This document shows positions 31,337 through 41,827 of a stretch of DNA of 64,000 nucleotides, one piece after another; the first letter of the stretch is position 1; each line of letters begins with the position of its first letter. The notes under the pieces are model-generated. The model was not told the DNA's origin and did not search any database. It worked only from the letters and a program-made list of their open reading frames with translations. Source of the DNA: Pseudomonas fragi. Lineage in GTDB: Bacteria > Pseudomonadota > Gammaproteobacteria > Pseudomonadales > Pseudomonadaceae. The position numbers and the translations under genes were made by a program. The stretch covers positions 239,005 through 303,004 of the forward strand of contig NZ_NQKQ01000002.1 in NCBI RefSeq assembly GCF_002269505.1, read 5' to 3'.

Positions 31337-31804
31337 ATGCGCGCGCAAAACAGGCTTGAGCCGTTCGCACATCGCTGTCGCGTTTATTACGAGGACACCG
31401 ATGCGGGTGGCGTCGTGTATTACGTAAATTATCTAAAGTTTATGGAGCGGGCTCGAACCGAAAGGCTGCGGGAATTGGGGTTTTCCCAGTCCGCGCTGGC
31501 AGGCGAGAACCTGTTATTTGTCGTGCATTCCAGCGAGGCGCGCTACCACGCACCGGCGCGACTGGACGACGAACTGTTGGTAAGTGCGCAAGTGATGGAA
31601 CTCAACCGTGCCAGCCTGCGTTTCAAGCAGCAGGTCTGGCGGGCTGCAGATGCAACGCTGCTCTGTGAAGGGCAGTTTTTGGTGGCCTGTGTGCGCGCCG
31701 ATAGTTTTAAACCCCGAGCCATTCCCGAAGCTTTACGTACGGCCTTTGCCGACGTGAGCGGCGCGGGTAAACATTTAGAGCAGGAGATAAAGCGTGGAAG
31801 CTAA
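31337..31804 (+). CDS. ybgC: Tol-Pal-associated acyl-CoA thioesterase
   Basis: A 155-residue hotdog-fold thioesterase, first gene of the tol-pal cluster. The catalytic Asp lies in the [26 protein letters not shown] signature. The C-terminus overlaps the GTG start of tolQ by 11 bases. The link to the Tol machine is from genomic context and reported interactions; its physiological substrate is unclear. Confidence 0.94.
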   Translation: MRAQNRLEPFAHRCRVYYEDTDAGGVVYYVNYLKFMERARTERLRELGFSQSALAGENLLFVVHSSEARYHAPARLDDELLVSAQVMELNRASLRFKQQVWRAADATLLCEGQFLVACVRADSFKPRAIPEALRTAFADVSGAGKHLEQEIKRGS

Positions 31805-32489
31805 CGTCGTCGACCATTCCTCCATGTGGAGCTTGGTCAGCAATGCCAGCATTGTTGTGCAGTTGGTAATGTTGACCCTGCTGGCCGCATCGGTTACCTC
31901 GTGGGTCATGATTTTTCAGCGCAGCACCATGCTGCGCGCCGGTCGACGTGCCCTGGAAAGCTTTGAAGAGCGTTTCTGGTCGGGTATCGACCTGTCGAAG
32001 CTGTATCGTCAGGCGGGCAGCAATCCTGATCCGGACTCTGGCGTTGAACAAATCTTCCGTGCCGGTTTCAAAGAGTTCTCGCGTCTGCGTCAGCAGCCGG
32101 GCGTTGACCCTGAAGCGGTCATGGAAGGCGTTGCACGTGCCATGCGCGTGGCCATCTCCCGTGAAGAAGAGAAGCTTGAGCAAAGCTTGCCGTTCCTGGC
32201 GACCGTAGGTTCCGTGAGCCCGTATATCGGCCTGTTCGGTACCGTATGGGGCATCATGAACTCCTTCCGTGGCCTGGCAACTGCCCAGCAGGCAACCCTG
32301 GCGACCGTAGCGCCCGGCATTGCCGAAGCACTGATCGCAACGGCCATCGGCTTGTTCGCGGCCATCCCGGCAGTTATTGCCTATAACCGTTTTGCTGCCC
32401 GCAGCGAAACGCTGATCAGCCGCTATTACACCTTCGCCGATGAATTCCAGGCGATCCTGCACCGCAAAGTGCACACCAGCGAAGAATAA
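31794..32489 (+). CDS. tolQ: Tol-Pal system proton channel subunit TolQ
   Basis: A 231-residue inner-membrane protein (MotA/ExbB family) that with TolR uses the proton gradient to move TolA. Three TM segments are visible: about 18-40 ([22 protein letters not shown]), about 135-155 ([20 protein letters not shown]) and about 170-195. The TVG...P..GLLGT-type signature is present. The start is GTG 31794 inside ybgC. Confidence 0.96.
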   Translation: MEANVVDHSSMWSLVSNASIVVQLVMLTLLAASVTSWVMIFQRSTMLRAGRRALESFEERFWSGIDLSKLYRQAGSNPDPDSGVEQIFRAGFKEFSRLRQQPGVDPEAVMEGVARAMRVAISREEEKLEQSLPFLATVGSVSPYIGLFGTVWGIMNSFRGLATAQQATLATVAPGIAEALIATAIGLFAAIPAVIAYNRFAARSETLISRYYTFADEFQAILHRKVHTSEE

Positions 32490-32503
32490 GCAGGTAATTT
32501 CCA

Positions 32504-32965
32504 ATGGCTTTAATCGCTCGAGCGCGCAAAAAGCGCAAGCCGGTCGCCGAGATGAACGTAGTGCCTTACATCGACGTGATGCTGGTGCTGCTGGTCATCT
32601 TCATGGTGACCGCACCGATGCTCAACCAGGGTGTGAAGGTTGATTTGCCCAAGGTCTCCAGCGAGGCCTTGCCGCAAGACAACAACACTCAGGTTCTGAC
32701 CATTTCGATCAAGGCTGACAAGACCTACTTCTGGAACCTTGGCAGTGAAGTCGACACCGACAAGCAGATGGACAAGGCAATGACCTTGCCCCAGATGACT
32801 GATGCCGTGACCAAGATCATCCGCGCAGGCAATGAAGGCGGCAAGCACACCCAGGTCTTCATTCGTGGCGACAAAACTGTGGATTACGGCGCGGTCATGG
32901 GTGCTATGGGTGGTCTGCAAAAGGCCGGGGTCGGTAACGTTGGCTTGATAACCGAGGCTCCCTGA
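32504..32965 (+). CDS. tolR: Tol-Pal system protein TolR
   Basis: A 153-residue ExbD-family protein: a short cytoplasmic N-terminus, one TM (VPYIDVMLVLLVIFMVTAPML) with the proton-carrying Asp, and a periplasmic domain. Its last base is shared with the tolA start (TGATG). Confidence 0.96.
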   Translation: MALIARARKKRKPVAEMNVVPYIDVMLVLLVIFMVTAPMLNQGVKVDLPKVSSEALPQDNNTQVLTISIKADKTYFWNLGSEVDTDKQMDKAMTLPQMTDAVTKIIRAGNEGGKHTQVFIRGDKTVDYGAVMGAMGGLQKAGVGNVGLITEAP

Positions 32966-34059
32966 TGCGCGAACAGCGGGAGCCGTCCGCCTCTGAAAAC
33001 TATTTTTGGCCTACAGTCTGGGCGGTAGGGCTGCACGTTCTGATTTTTGGCATGCTGTTCGTCAGCTTTGCCATGACACCGGAACTGCCGCCTTCAAAGC
33101 CGATTGTTCAGGCGACTTTGTACCAGTTGAAGTCCAAAAGTCAGGCGACCACCCAGACCAATCAAAAGATTGCGGGTGAGGCGAAGAAATCCGCCGCGCG
33201 TCAGACCGAAGTCGAGCAAATGGAACAAAAGAAGGTTGAGCAGGAAGCTGTAAAGGCTGCGGAACAAAAGAAAGAACAGGCTGCCGAAAAAGCTGCAGAA
33301 GCCAAGAAGGCTGACGAAGCTAAAGCGAGCGAGGCCAAAAAGGCAGACGAGGCGAAGAAGGCTGATGAATCCAAGAAAGCCGACGACGCCAAAAAGGCCA
33401 CTGAAGCCAAAAAAGCCGAAGAGAAAAAACTGGCTGACATAGCCAAGAAGAAATCCGAGGAAGAGGCCAAGAAGGCTGCTGAAGAAGAGGCCAAGAAAAA
33501 GGCCGCTGAAGACGCCAAGAAAAAAGCGGCTGAAGATGCGAAGAAAAAAGCAGCTGAAGACGCCAAGAAAAAGGCCGTAGCCGACGAGGCGAAAAAGAAA
33601 TCCGCCGAAGACGCGAAGAAAAAGGCCGCTGCCGATGCCGCCAAGAAAAAGGCCGTAGAAGCAGCACGTAAATCGACCGAAGAGAAAAAGGCGCAAGCCT
33701 TGGCTGATTTGCTTTCCGATACGCCGCAACGCCAGCAAGCACTGGCAGATGAGCAAGGTGATGAAGTCGCCGGCAGTTTTGATGACTTGATTCGTGCTCG
33801 TGCAGCAGAAGGGTGGGCTCGTCCGCCGTCGGCGCGCAAAAACATGACAGTGGTGCTGCAAATCGGCATGTTGCCAGATGGCACGGTCACGTCTGTGACG
33901 GTTGCCAAATCCAGTGGTGACGGGCCTTTCGACAGCTCAGCTGTGGCAGCGGTCAAGAACATTGGCCGTTTAACGGAAATGCAGGGTATGAAGCCCAGCG
34001 ATTTTAATCCTTATCGATCGTTCAAGATGACATTCACACCTGAGGATCTAGCCTTGTGA
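32965..34059 (+). CDS. tolA: Tol-Pal system spanning protein TolA
   Basis: A 364-residue protein with one N-terminal TM (about 15-38), a long Ala/Lys/Glu helical domain (about 65-250) built from near-repeats of AEDAKKKA, and a globular C-terminal domain ([35 protein letters not shown]) that contacts TolB/Pal. The repetitive middle is prone to length change by slippage. It overlaps tolB by four bases. Confidence 0.95.
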   Translation: MREQREPSASENYFWPTVWAVGLHVLIFGMLFVSFAMTPELPPSKPIVQATLYQLKSKSQATTQTNQKIAGEAKKSAARQTEVEQMEQKKVEQEAVKAAEQKKEQAAEKAAEAKKADEAKASEAKKADEAKKADESKKADDAKKATEAKKAEEKKLADIAKKKSEEEAKKAAEEEAKKKAAEDAKKKAAEDAKKKAAEDAKKKAVADEAKKKSAEDAKKKAAADAAKKKAVEAARKSTEEKKAQALADLLSDTPQRQQALADEQGDEVAGSFDDLIRARAAEGWARPPSARKNMTVVLQIGMLPDGTVTSVTVAKSSGDGPFDSSAVAAVKNIGRLTEMQGMKPSDFNPYRSFKMTFTPEDLAL

Positions 34060-35357
34060 TTAAACTTTTTCGAGGACTGCTGGTCGTCGTCTGCTGCCTG
34101 GCAGGGATGGCTGTAGCAGATGAAAAGAACATCCTGGTCACCAGTGGCAGCGATCGGGCAACACCCATTGCCGTAGTCCCTTTTGGTTGGCAGGGCGGTA
34201 CCGTATTGCCGGACGACATGGCTGAAATCATCGGCAATGACCTGCGGAACTCGGGTTACTACGCGCCGATTCCAAAGCAGAACATGATTGGCTTGCCGAC
34301 TCAGGCCAGCGAAGTCATTTTCCGCGACTGGAAGGCCCTGGGTGCCCAATACGTGATGGTCGGTAATATCGTGCCAGCAGGCGGTCGCTTGCAGGTGCAA
34401 TATGCCTTGTTCAACGTGGCCACCGAGCAACCGGTACTGACCGGCAGTGTGTCGGGCACGGCTGAGCAGCTGCGGGACATGGCGCATTACATCTCCGATC
34501 AGTCGTTTGAAAAACTGACCGGTATTAAAGGTGCATTCTCAACCCGTCTGCTTTATGTGACGGCTGAACGTGCCAGTGCCACCAACACCCGCTACACCTT
34601 GCAGCGTTCGGACTACGATGGTGCTCGCGCCGTTACCCTGCTGCAATCGCGTGAGCCGATCCTGTCGCCTCGCTTTGCACCTGATGGCAAGCGCATCGCT
34701 TATGTTTCGTTCGAGCAGAGACGTCCGCGTATCTTTGTGCAGAACATCGACACTGGTCGTCGCGAGCAGATCACCAACTTTGAAGGCCTGAACGGTGCAC
34801 CTGCGTGGTCGCCGGATGGTTCCAAGCTGGCGTTCGTATTGTCCAAGGACGGTAATGCCGAGATCTACGTGATGGATCTGGCTTCCCGTGGGTTGACTCG
34901 TGTTACCAATAACCCGGCAATTGATACAGAACCTTTCTGGGGTAAAGATGGTTCCACCATCTATTTCACCTCCGACCGTGGCGGCAAACCGCAGATTTAC
35001 AAGACCAATGTGGGTAGCGGCAACGCTGAGCGTGTGACCTTTATCGGCAACTACAACGCCAGTCCGAAGCTTTCGGCTGACGAAAAGACCCTGGTAATGA
35101 TCCATCGTCAGGACGGTTTCACCAATTTCCGTGTTGCGGCGCAAGATTTGCAGCGTGGAAGCGTGAAAATCCTCACAGATACCAACCTTGATGAGTCTGC
35201 TACTGTTGCGCCCAACGGCACCATGGTAATCTACGCCACCCGCCAGCAGGGCCGGGGAGTCTTGATGCTCGTGTCCATTAATGGACGCGTAAGGCTCCCT
35301 CTTCCTACCGCTCAAGGCGAAGTCAGAGAACCTTCCTGGTCCCCTTACCTGAACTGA
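34056..35357 (+). CDS. tolB: Periplasmic Tol-Pal protein TolB
   Basis: A 433-residue periplasmic protein starting at GTG 34056, with a signal peptide of about 21 residues ending MAVADE. The N-terminal domain is followed by a six-bladed propeller with repeated [10 protein letters not shown] blocks ([26 protein letters not shown]). It binds Pal and TolA. Confidence 0.96.
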   Translation: MIKLFRGLLVVVCCLAGMAVADEKNILVTSGSDRATPIAVVPFGWQGGTVLPDDMAEIIGNDLRNSGYYAPIPKQNMIGLPTQASEVIFRDWKALGAQYVMVGNIVPAGGRLQVQYALFNVATEQPVLTGSVSGTAEQLRDMAHYISDQSFEKLTGIKGAFSTRLLYVTAERASATNTRYTLQRSDYDGARAVTLLQSREPILSPRFAPDGKRIAYVSFEQRRPRIFVQNIDTGRREQITNFEGLNGAPAWSPDGSKLAFVLSKDGNAEIYVMDLASRGLTRVTNNPAIDTEPFWGKDGSTIYFTSDRGGKPQIYKTNVGSGNAERVTFIGNYNASPKLSADEKTLVMIHRQDGFTNFRVAAQDLQRGSVKILTDTNLDESATVAPNGTMVIYATRQQGRGVLMLVSINGRVRLPLPTAQGEVREPSWSPYLN

Positions 35358-35412
35358 CGTGGTGATAGCTGTACGTTGCACATAACACTTGGGGTTCATT
35401 AGGAGTTTTACG

Positions 35413-35913
35413 ATGGAAATGCTGAAGTTTGGTAAATTTGCTGCGCTGGCACTGGCCATGGCTGTAGCTGTAGGTTGCTCGTCCAAAGGCGGCGACAATG
35501 CCGGTGAAGGCGCTGCTGTTGATCCAAACGCTGGTTACGGCGCAAACACTGGCGCTGTTGATGGTTCCCTGAGCGAAGAAGCTGCTCTGCGCGCTATCAC
35601 TGTTTTCTACTTCGAATACGATTCTTCGGACCTGAAACCAGAAGCAATGCGCGCTCTGGACGTTCACGCCAAAGACCTGAAAGCTAACGGCGCTCGCGTT
35701 GTTCTGGAAGGTAACACTGACGCCCGTGGTACTCGTGAGTACAACATGGCACTGGGCGAGCGTCGTGCGAAAGCCGTTCAACGCTACCTGGTACTGCAAG
35801 GCGTTTCTCCAGCACAGCTGGAGCTGGTGTCCTACGGTAAAGAGCGTCCAATCGCTACTGGCAACGACGAACAGTCGTGGGCTCAAAACCGTCGCGTCGA
35901 ACTGCGTAAGTAA
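35413..35913 (+). CDS. pal: Peptidoglycan-associated lipoprotein Pal/OprL
   Basis: A 166-residue outer-membrane lipoprotein. I choose ATG 35413, with TAGGAG 8-13 bases upstream. The signal peptide ends with VAVGC, Cys 22 being lipidated. The OmpA-like peptidoglycan-binding domain has [23 protein letters not shown] and the NRRVELRK end. Confidence 0.97.
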   Translation: MEMLKFGKFAALALAMAVAVGCSSKGGDNAGEGAAVDPNAGYGANTGAVDGSLSEEAALRAITVFYFEYDSSDLKPEAMRALDVHAKDLKANGARVVLEGNTDARGTREYNMALGERRAKAVQRYLVLQGVSPAQLELVSYGKERPIATGNDEQSWAQNRRVELRK

Positions 35914-35919
35914 TTCGTC

Positions 35920-36738
35920 ATGCGAACGTGCCGCCGTGCTGTAACTATTCTGACTCTCAGCCTCATGCCGCTAGCGGCATGGGCTGCGGTTCCTGTGGTC
36001 GATGACAACTCTGGCTATAACAATAGCGGGGGGAGTTATCCGTCACCGGGTTATGGTGCGAGCGGCGCCTATGCCGGGGGAGGGGTTTCGACCCCTGTCT
36101 CGGCACAGGGCGAGCTGTTCAACCAGCTGCAACAAATGCAGGAGCAGATTGCACGCCAACAGGGTGTGATCGAAGTTCTGCAGAACGATATTTCGCGCAT
36201 GAAACAAGAAAGCCTGGAGCGATACCAGGAACTTGATCGGCGTATTGGTGCTGGCATTGCTCCTGCTGCCGCTCCTGATAATTCTTCTGCTGGTGGCGCA
36301 AATGCTGCCGGTAATACAGCAGCGCCTGCTTCTCAGGCCGCTGCCAGTTCCGAGCCTGGTGATCCGGCGAAAGAGAAGCTCTATTACGATGCTGCTTTCG
36401 ACCTGATCAAAGCCAAGGACTTCGACAAGGCCAGTCAGGCGTTCACCGCCTTTCTGCGCAAATACCCAAATAGCCAGTACGCAGGCAATGCCCAGTACTG
36501 GTTGGGCGAAGTGAACCTTGCCAAAGGCGACTTGCAAGCGGCAGGCCAGGCATTTGCCAAGGTCAGCCAGCTGTACCCCAAGCATGCGAAAGTGCCGGAT
36601 TCATTGTATAAGCTCGCTGATGTAGAACGTCGCCTGGGTCATACCGACAAGGTAAAAGGCATTCTGCAACAGGTTGTAGCTCAGTATCCGGGTACTTCGG
36701 CTGCACAGTTGGCACAACGCGATCTGCAGCGCATGTAG
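35920..36738 (+). CDS. cpoB: Tol-Pal cell-division coordinator CpoB (YbgF)
   Basis: A 272-residue periplasmic protein. The signal peptide ends AAWAA (about residue 22). A coiled-coil trimerisation segment follows (QLQQMQEQIARQQGVIEVLQNDISRMKQE), then a Pro/Ala-rich linker and three TPRs (YYDAAFDLIKAKDFDKASQAF, YWLGEVNLAKGDLQAAGQAF, and LYKLADVERRLGHTDKVKGI). It links peptidoglycan synthesis to Tol constriction. It is six bases after pal, last in the tol cluster. Confidence 0.95.
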   Translation: MRTCRRAVTILTLSLMPLAAWAAVPVVDDNSGYNNSGGSYPSPGYGASGAYAGGGVSTPVSAQGELFNQLQQMQEQIARQQGVIEVLQNDISRMKQESLERYQELDRRIGAGIAPAAAPDNSSAGGANAAGNTAAPASQAAASSEPGDPAKEKLYYDAAFDLIKAKDFDKASQAFTAFLRKYPNSQYAGNAQYWLGEVNLAKGDLQAAGQAFAKVSQLYPKHAKVPDSLYKLADVERRLGHTDKVKGILQQVVAQYPGTSAAQLAQRDLQRM

Positions 36739-36760
36739 CACAGACGATGCTTTCATCGAG

Positions 36761-36788
36761 AAACCCGCGCCTGCCGCGGGTTTTTTCG
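36761..36788 (+). terminator. Terminator of the tol-pal-cpoB operon
   Basis: Stem AACCCGCG / CGCGGGTT with a short CCTGC loop and T-run. Confidence 0.92.
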
Positions 36789-36901
36789 TTAGAATCCACG
36801 CCCTTTTATGAAATACGCTCTTTTGAGTCCTGCGCAAGCAGATTCCCTGGAGTGCCTGACGGAGGCGGACAGCCTGTTTAGCTGTTACGCCCGTGGCGGA
36901 T

Positions 36902-37549
36902 ATGCAAGACACATTGAGAATTACCGAAGTTTTTTACTCGTTACAGGGTGAAACGCGAACGGCTGGCCTGCCCACCGTTTTTGTACGCCTGACCGGCTGC
37001 CCTTTGCGCTGCGGTTACTGTGACAGCGCCTACGCCTTCAGTGGCGGGACCGTGCGCCCTCTGGACGACATCCTTGAGCAAGTTGCCAGCTTTCGCCCGC
37101 GTTATGTGTGCGTAACGGGTGGCGAGCCGTTGGCCCAGCCCAATGCCATTCCTTTGCTCAAGCAGCTTTGCGATGCAGGCTACGAAGTCTCGATCGAGAC
37201 CAGTGGGGCGCTGGATATCTCTGCAGTCGACCCGCGCGTCAGCCGCGTGCTCGATTTGAAAACGCCAGGTTCCAAGGAATCCCATCGCAACCTCTACGAA
37301 AACATTGCCTTGTTGACACCCAACGATCAGGTCAAGTTTGTTATCTGCTCGCGGGAAGACTATGACTGGGCAGTGTCCAAGTTGATTGAATACGGGCTGG
37401 AGCGACGGGCAGGCGAAGTACTGTTTTCGCCGAGCCATCATGATTTGTCTGCCCGTGACCTGGCGGACTGGATCGTGGCGGATAACCTGCCAGTACGTTT
37501 GCAAATGCAACTGCACAAATATCTGTGGAATGACGAGCCGGGGCGCTGA
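36902..37549 (+). CDS. queE: 7-carboxy-7-deazaguanine synthase
   Basis: A 215-residue radical SAM enzyme of queuosine synthesis that converts carboxytetrahydropterin to 7-carboxy-7-deazaguanine. The [4Fe-4S] motif CPLRCGYC is in [19 protein letters not shown], and the SAM-binding GGEP motif in [11 protein letters not shown] choose ATG 36902 ([17 protein letters not shown]); a GTG at 36893 would add three residues. It is one base from queC. Confidence 0.94.
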   Translation: MQDTLRITEVFYSLQGETRTAGLPTVFVRLTGCPLRCGYCDSAYAFSGGTVRPLDDILEQVASFRPRYVCVTGGEPLAQPNAIPLLKQLCDAGYEVSIETSGALDISAVDPRVSRVLDLKTPGSKESHRNLYENIALLTPNDQVKFVICSREDYDWAVSKLIEYGLERRAGEVLFSPSHHDLSARDLADWIVADNLPVRLQMQLHKYLWNDEPGR

Positions 37550-37550
37550 A

Positions 37551-38243
37551 ATGACCGAACAAAGTGTTATGACTGAAAAACGGGCCGTGATCCTGCTGTC
37601 TGGCGGTCTCGATTCAGCAACTGTCGTGGCCATGGCTCGTGCCGAGGGCTACAGCTGCTACACCATGAGTTTTGACTACGGTCAGCGCCACCGTGCAGAG
37701 TTGGACGCTGCAGCGCGGGTTGCTCGCGATCTGGGCGCTATCGAGCATAAAGTCATCGGCCTGAACCTGGACGGTATTGGTGGCTCGGCATTGACCGACA
37801 GCTCCATTGACGTGCCAGAAGCCCCGAGTGAAGGCATTCCGGTAACTTATGTGCCGGCGCGCAACACCGTATTCCTGTCCCTGGCATTGGGTTGGGCAGA
37901 AGTGCTGCAGGCGCGTGACATCTTTATCGGTGTCAATGCGGTGGACTACTCGGGTTACCCGGACTGCCGCCCGGAGTTTGTCGAAGCGTTTGAAGTCATG
38001 GCCAACCTGGCGACCAAGGCCGGGGTAGAGGGGCAGGGCTTCAGTATCAAGGCGCCTCTGCAAAACCTCAGCAAGGCACAAATCGTACAAGCGGGTATAA
38101 AGCTGGGCGTGGACTATTCGCTGACGGTTTCTTGCTATCAGGCGGACACCCAAGGTCGGGCCTGTGGCAAATGCGACAGCTGCCGCTTGCGTGCAGAAGG
38201 CTTTGCAGCTGCCGGAATCAGCGACCCAACCCGTTATTTTTGA
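37551..38243 (+). CDS. queC: 7-cyano-7-deazaguanine synthase
   Basis: A 230-residue ATP-dependent enzyme that makes preQ0. The PP-loop [11 protein letters not shown] is near the start and the zinc site is [10 protein letters not shown] with an earlier Cys in [11 protein letters not shown] 37551 directly follows the queE stop; an internal ATG at 37569 ([10 protein letters not shown]) is an equally good start. Together with queE this is the standard queuosine pair next to tRNA-Lys. Confidence 0.95.
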   Translation: MTEQSVMTEKRAVILLSGGLDSATVVAMARAEGYSCYTMSFDYGQRHRAELDAAARVARDLGAIEHKVIGLNLDGIGGSALTDSSIDVPEAPSEGIPVTYVPARNTVFLSLALGWAEVLQARDIFIGVNAVDYSGYPDCRPEFVEAFEVMANLATKAGVEGQGFSIKAPLQNLSKAQIVQAGIKLGVDYSLTVSCYQADTQGRACGKCDSCRLRAEGFAAAGISDPTRYF

Positions 38244-38272
38244 ATTATTTCCGATTTATTTCTGAGCAGGTA

Positions 38273-38300
38273 TTGAATTCTCGTTAGAAATCAGTATTAT
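38273..38300 (+). promoter_or_regulatory. Promoter of tRNA-Lys
   Basis: TTGAAT (38273-38278), 16-base spacer, TATTAT (38295-38300), placed 18 bases before the mature tRNA. Confidence 0.7.
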
Positions 38301-38317
38301 ACGCCCCACAACGAAGC

Positions 38318-38393
38318 GGGTCGTTAGCTCAGTTGGTAGAGCAGTTGGCTTTTAACCAATTGGTCGTAGGTTCGAATCCCACACGACCCACCA
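38318..38393 (+). tRNA. tRNA-Lys (anticodon TTT)
   Basis: A 76-nt cloverleaf with encoded CCA. Acceptor GGGTCGT/ACGACCC, D arm with GCTCAGTTGGTAGAGC, anticodon TTT at 38351-38353 in the loop CTTTTAA, and T arm GGTTCGAATCC. The gene is intact at its 3' end although an integrated element begins there, as expected when the element's att copy restores the tRNA. Confidence 0.98.
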
Positions 38394-38410
38394 TATCGCT
38401 ACACCAAAAC

Positions 38411-38446
38411 AGCCGGTTTAATCCTCAGGGATGACCGGCTTTTTTG
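38411..38446 (+). terminator. Terminator after tRNA-Lys
   Basis: Stem AGCCGGT / ACCGGCT, 16-base loop, then six T. Confidence 0.88.
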
Positions 38447-38735
38447 TGCCCGGGATTTGGCGGGGCGGGGGCTGACCGTCGTAATCACATAAAAACCTTC
38501 GCAGACGCAGCCGTCTCCTGCCAAACATTAGTGTTGGCTTTTTTTGATGTCAATGTGGTGTAGCTGTTTTTCAGCTATTTTCATCAAAATACGAAGTGTC
38601 TGGCAGATGTTATTTCTTGCGCCGTAGGAAGTTGGTGTGAGTGTAGGAGGAGGGTTCATGTTCATGACGTTGCTTAAGCTGCGTCGTGACACTGGCATGT
38701 TGTGAGCGGGTGTCACTTCGCCAAACTGGCAAACC
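38447..38735. other. Element end between tRNA terminator and integrase
   Basis: No gene that I can support; a 62-codon minus-strand frame (38528-38716) has no family resemblance. Integrase arm-binding sites would be expected here, but I see no clear repeated motif. Confidence 0.4.
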
Positions 38736-40085
38736 TTAACCCCAGTCGTAGCATTTCATTCCCTCTCGAATGCTCATCAATGCAAACAGTGTCGAAGCGT
38801 CTGATCGTTCATCTACCGATGGCGGTGGTGGCAAACTCAAGTCCTTCCACCAGGTCCCGGGTCCATCCCAGGCCAGTTCGTGAATAAGTCCCGTGCCCAC
38901 CGGGAGAATGGCCTGATCCAGCGAGTAGCGTTCCGACGGCAGACTCGCCACCTGTGTCAGATGCTTCGAGTGCGGTGATGACACAGGTTTTGGCGGTGGC
39001 GTCTCTATGCTGATGCTCTCGATCGGCGCGAGGGAGGCGGGCGCAGGAGTGAATTCTATAAGGACTGGCGTTGAAGGTTGCTCAGGTGGTTCCGGGCACA
39101 CTGGAGGCGGCATCTGCTCATCCACATACCTTTCAAATGTGATCGCCCCCTGAGCCAGGCTGCGCTGATGCAGCGCGGCGCGTATCACATCGTAATCGGC
39201 CTCGATATAGCCCATCGTTGTAGCGATGTTGGAGTGGTTCAGCAGGCTTTTGGTCAGGTGGATATTGCGTTCGGGTTGACGCATTAAATCCGTTGCCAAG
39301 GTGTGCCTGAAACGGTGCGGTGTCATGCGCGTTTTGAATTTCTCCATCAGCTTGCGATACATCCCCTCTACCTGATCAGTGTTCATGGTTTTGGAGCGGT
39401 AGTGGATGGAAAAACGATTCACATTGAACAACTGGTCATCAGGCAGAAAGCCAATGTTATCGGCTGCATTCATTAGTCTTTGCAGATGTGGTTCCAAGCC
39501 TGGGGCGATCGGTATGGCGTATTCGCGATGGGTTTTTTCAGTCTCGGCGCGCACATAAATCCTGCCATTTTCCCAGTTGATATCGCGATACCGCAGGTGA
39601 AGTAGTCCGTTGAGGCGTATGCCTGAGTAATAAAACATTTCGTATACGGCCAGCCAAAACCAGGCTGGGGTTATCTGGCTGCGTTGGTGAGTACTTTCTT
39701 CTTCGATCACCAGCAACTTGAGCCATTCACGGCCAGTTCTTATCGCTTCACGGTCGATGGTTTTGCTGGAGCGTCTTGGCGGGATGACCGCTGTTTTCTT
39801 GAACGGATTGATTGTGGTGCAAGTCAGAGTGCCCTGTTCAATGGCATAGCCCCAAACGGTGCGCATATGGTTTGAGTAAGTATTCCAGCTTTGCTTCGAT
39901 AGACCGTTTGCCAACACCTTTTTGCGCCATGCCAGCACGGCACGGTGGGTAATGGCCTCAACCGAGACCGTCTGCCCAAAATGCCTGAGCAGCGCCCGCG
40001 TGGAACCGAAATAGATCGCTACAGACGCGTCTCTGAGGTCGTGAGTCGCAATATAGTCGTGGGTCAGCTCCATTGGCGTATTCAT
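38736..40085 (-). CDS. ICE tyrosine recombinase (integrase)
   Basis: A 449-residue phage-type integrase. The start is ATG 40085, overlapping the relaxase stop as ATGA. The N-terminal SAM-like core-binding domain is about residues 1-95. The catalytic residues are Arg in SGIRLNGLLHLR, H-x-x-R in MTPHRFRHTLATD, and Tyr in TTMGYIEAD. After residue about 330 comes an unusual proline-rich tail of about 120 residues (PPPVCPEPPEQPSTP, ETPPPKP), absent from minimal integrases. It would recombine the element with the adjacent tRNA-Lys. Confidence 0.88.
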   Translation of the reverse strand: MNTPMELTHDYIATHDLRDASVAIYFGSTRALLRHFGQTVSVEAITHRAVLAWRKKVLANGLSKQSWNTYSNHMRTVWGYAIEQGTLTCTTINPFKKTAVIPPRRSSKTIDREAIRTGREWLKLLVIEEESTHQRSQITPAWFWLAVYEMFYYSGIRLNGLLHLRYRDINWENGRIYVRAETEKTHREYAIPIAPGLEPHLQRLMNAADNIGFLPDDQLFNVNRFSIHYRSKTMNTDQVEGMYRKLMEKFKTRMTPHRFRHTLATDLMRQPERNIHLTKSLLNHSNIATTMGYIEADYDVIRAALHQRSLAQGAITFERYVDEQMPPPVCPEPPEQPSTPVLIEFTPAPASLAPIESISIETPPPKPVSSPHSKHLTQVASLPSERYSLDQAILPVGTGLIHELAWDGPGTWWKDLSLPPPPSVDERSDASTLFALMSIREGMKCYDWG

Positions 40086-41827
40086 GCGCAATCCTCTGCA
40101 GTCTCGGTAACAAGATTCAGGCTTGGATTGTCGAAGGGCATTTCACTAAGGGCTGTCAGGGCATTATTGAGCAGGTAACCGCGAAGTTGTTTGGTGCTGC
40201 GGGGGCCGATCACTTGGCAGGTCCATATGTTGAGGCTTTTGCCCGTTTTTCGATGCAATTTCAGCTTCTCGAAACCGCGTTGCACCATCTGCCAGGCATT
40301 CAGATTTTGAGCCTTTGCTTGTGCTTCCAAGGTGGGGAACTCCTGCACATAGCGCTTGAAGATGCCCGGCGTAACCAGCATCACCGTGCCTGATACGGTA
40401 TGTACCAGTGCCTTGGCGTCATTGATGATGATTCGCCGTGAGGCGAGGCCGTCCTTTAGCCAATCCATGAACTCTTGGCCTAACTCGGTCTTTGAAATGG
40501 GCTGGGTACTGGTGTCTGTACAGGCTTCAGTGCCTGGCGGTAGTTTGCTTTCACCGTCGGTTAACAAAGCCAACAGTGCGGCCGTTTCATCGGGTGTAGG
40601 GGGGCGGCTGGGCACTGGCTCGACAGTAATAGCCGGAGCTGAGACTGGATCTGCACTCGTCTGATCTTCAGATACCTGTTCTAGGGTGCTTGCGGTCTGG
40701 ACTTGCACCGTGCCGCTAAAAACCGAAGGGCGCTCGTTCGGGTCGCCCCAGATCAGTGCCGGCGCCACCTTCAGCAAGGTAAAGGTGTTGCGCCAACCAC
40801 ATGCATTGTCGATCGTCGCTTTCCAGATCGCCTTGTCCTGATCATTGGTCTGGACGACACCCTGGTCCTGGAGCATGTTGAAGAACGGCGCATTTGAACT
40901 AGGGATGCCCTCAATTCCCTGGGTCAGCAGATAGGCTCGCAACTGGTCAGCAATAGGCTTGCTCACCAGCCACAGCGCGTCCTGTGTCAGCCAACCATCA
41001 GATGGCCCGTCGGGTTGATTCAGTTTGTAGGTCTCGCGCACCAAGTAACGTAAGCCGTCGGCCAATTGTCGTTGTAGCGATTGCTTGGGTGCTGCCAGTG
41101 CGCGTGCCGGATTACCTCCCAATTCCTGGGCGACCGATGCCTGGTCAGCCTTGACCACAATTTCGCCAAGAATCTCGGCGTGCTCATAGTGGCCGGACAG
41201 CACAAAGATCAGTTGCGACCATAACTCCTGAAAGCCGCTGAGCCAGTCCAGAATGCTTGGGGTAAGGATCTGCATGTAGATCAATGCGGCGGCTGCGCCA
41301 TGCAGTTGGTAGCTGCGCCCCTTCATATAGCGAAACCGGTAGGGTGATTTGATAGGGCCGTGCCACGGGTGCCAGCTTTTTCCGTCTTCAAGCTCGACAT
41401 GCAGATCAACGGCAATTTTGCCGAGATCGTGTATCAGGGCGCTATAAGCTGCGGCAGCCGTCCAGGCTTCTGCTTGTGCCGATTGAGATTCCGGTGGCGC
41501 GCCAATGGGCAGCAGGTAGGTCTGCCGGATTTTCAGGGCATAGGCAACAATCTCCAGCCCGTGATCAAGCATTCCTCCGGGGTGGGCATGGTGGTGGTTC
41601 TGCGAGGCAGGAAGCTGCTGGACCAGCTCAGCGTAGCGATTCAGTGGGCCCTGGTAGAGATCAGTAAATTGCGGGTGAGATAGGGAGGCACGCTGCCAGA
41701 TATTTTCCAGCAGCTTTTGGCGTCTTGGTGATGCGAGCAGTGCCTGGGCGCAGGCAGGTTGCATAAAGCCACTTGGCGCAGATGCCAGAAGGGGAGCGAC
41801 TTTGTTGCGGCGGAATAAAGAAAACAT
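40082..41827 (-). CDS. MobH-type relaxase (TraI domain)
   Basis: A 581-residue protein of the TraI_2/MobH family that nicks oriT and pilots the strand in conjugation. The N-terminal catalytic block has the histidine cluster NHHHAHPGGMLDHGLEIVAYAL, followed by the HD-like SALIHDLGKIAVDLHVELEDG with metal-binding His/Asp. The C-terminal half is a winged-helix-like domain (VMLVTPGIFKRYV, TWTCQV-like region). Start ATG 41827 has GGAG 7 bases upstream. Its last codons overlap the integrase start. Confidence 0.86.
   Translation of the reverse strand: MFSLFRRNKVAPLLASAPSGFMQPACAQALLASPRRQKLLENIWQRASLSHPQFTDLYQGPLNRYAELVQQLPASQNHHHAHPGGMLDHGLEIVAYALKIRQTYLLPIGAPPESQSAQAEAWTAAAAYSALIHDLGKIAVDLHVELEDGKSWHPWHGPIKSPYRFRYMKGRSYQLHGAAAALIYMQILTPSILDWLSGFQELWSQLIFVLSGHYEHAEILGEIVVKADQASVAQELGGNPARALAAPKQSLQRQLADGLRYLVRETYKLNQPDGPSDGWLTQDALWLVSKPIADQLRAYLLTQGIEGIPSSNAPFFNMLQDQGVVQTNDQDKAIWKATIDNACGWRNTFTLLKVAPALIWGDPNERPSVFSGTVQVQTASTLEQVSEDQTSADPVSAPAITVEPVPSRPPTPDETAALLALLTDGESKLPPGTEACTDTSTQPISKTELGQEFMDWLKDGLASRRIIINDAKALVHTVSGTVMLVTPGIFKRYVQEFPTLEAQAKAQNLNAWQMVQRGFEKLKLHRKTGKSLNIWTCQVIGPRSTKQLRGYLLNNALTALSEMPFDNPSLNLVTETAEDCA

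Noticed and set aside
32965..34059. The long Lys/Ala/Glu stretch as a repeat or low-complexity artefact
   Set aside because: It is the normal helical domain II of TolA, in the right operon position.
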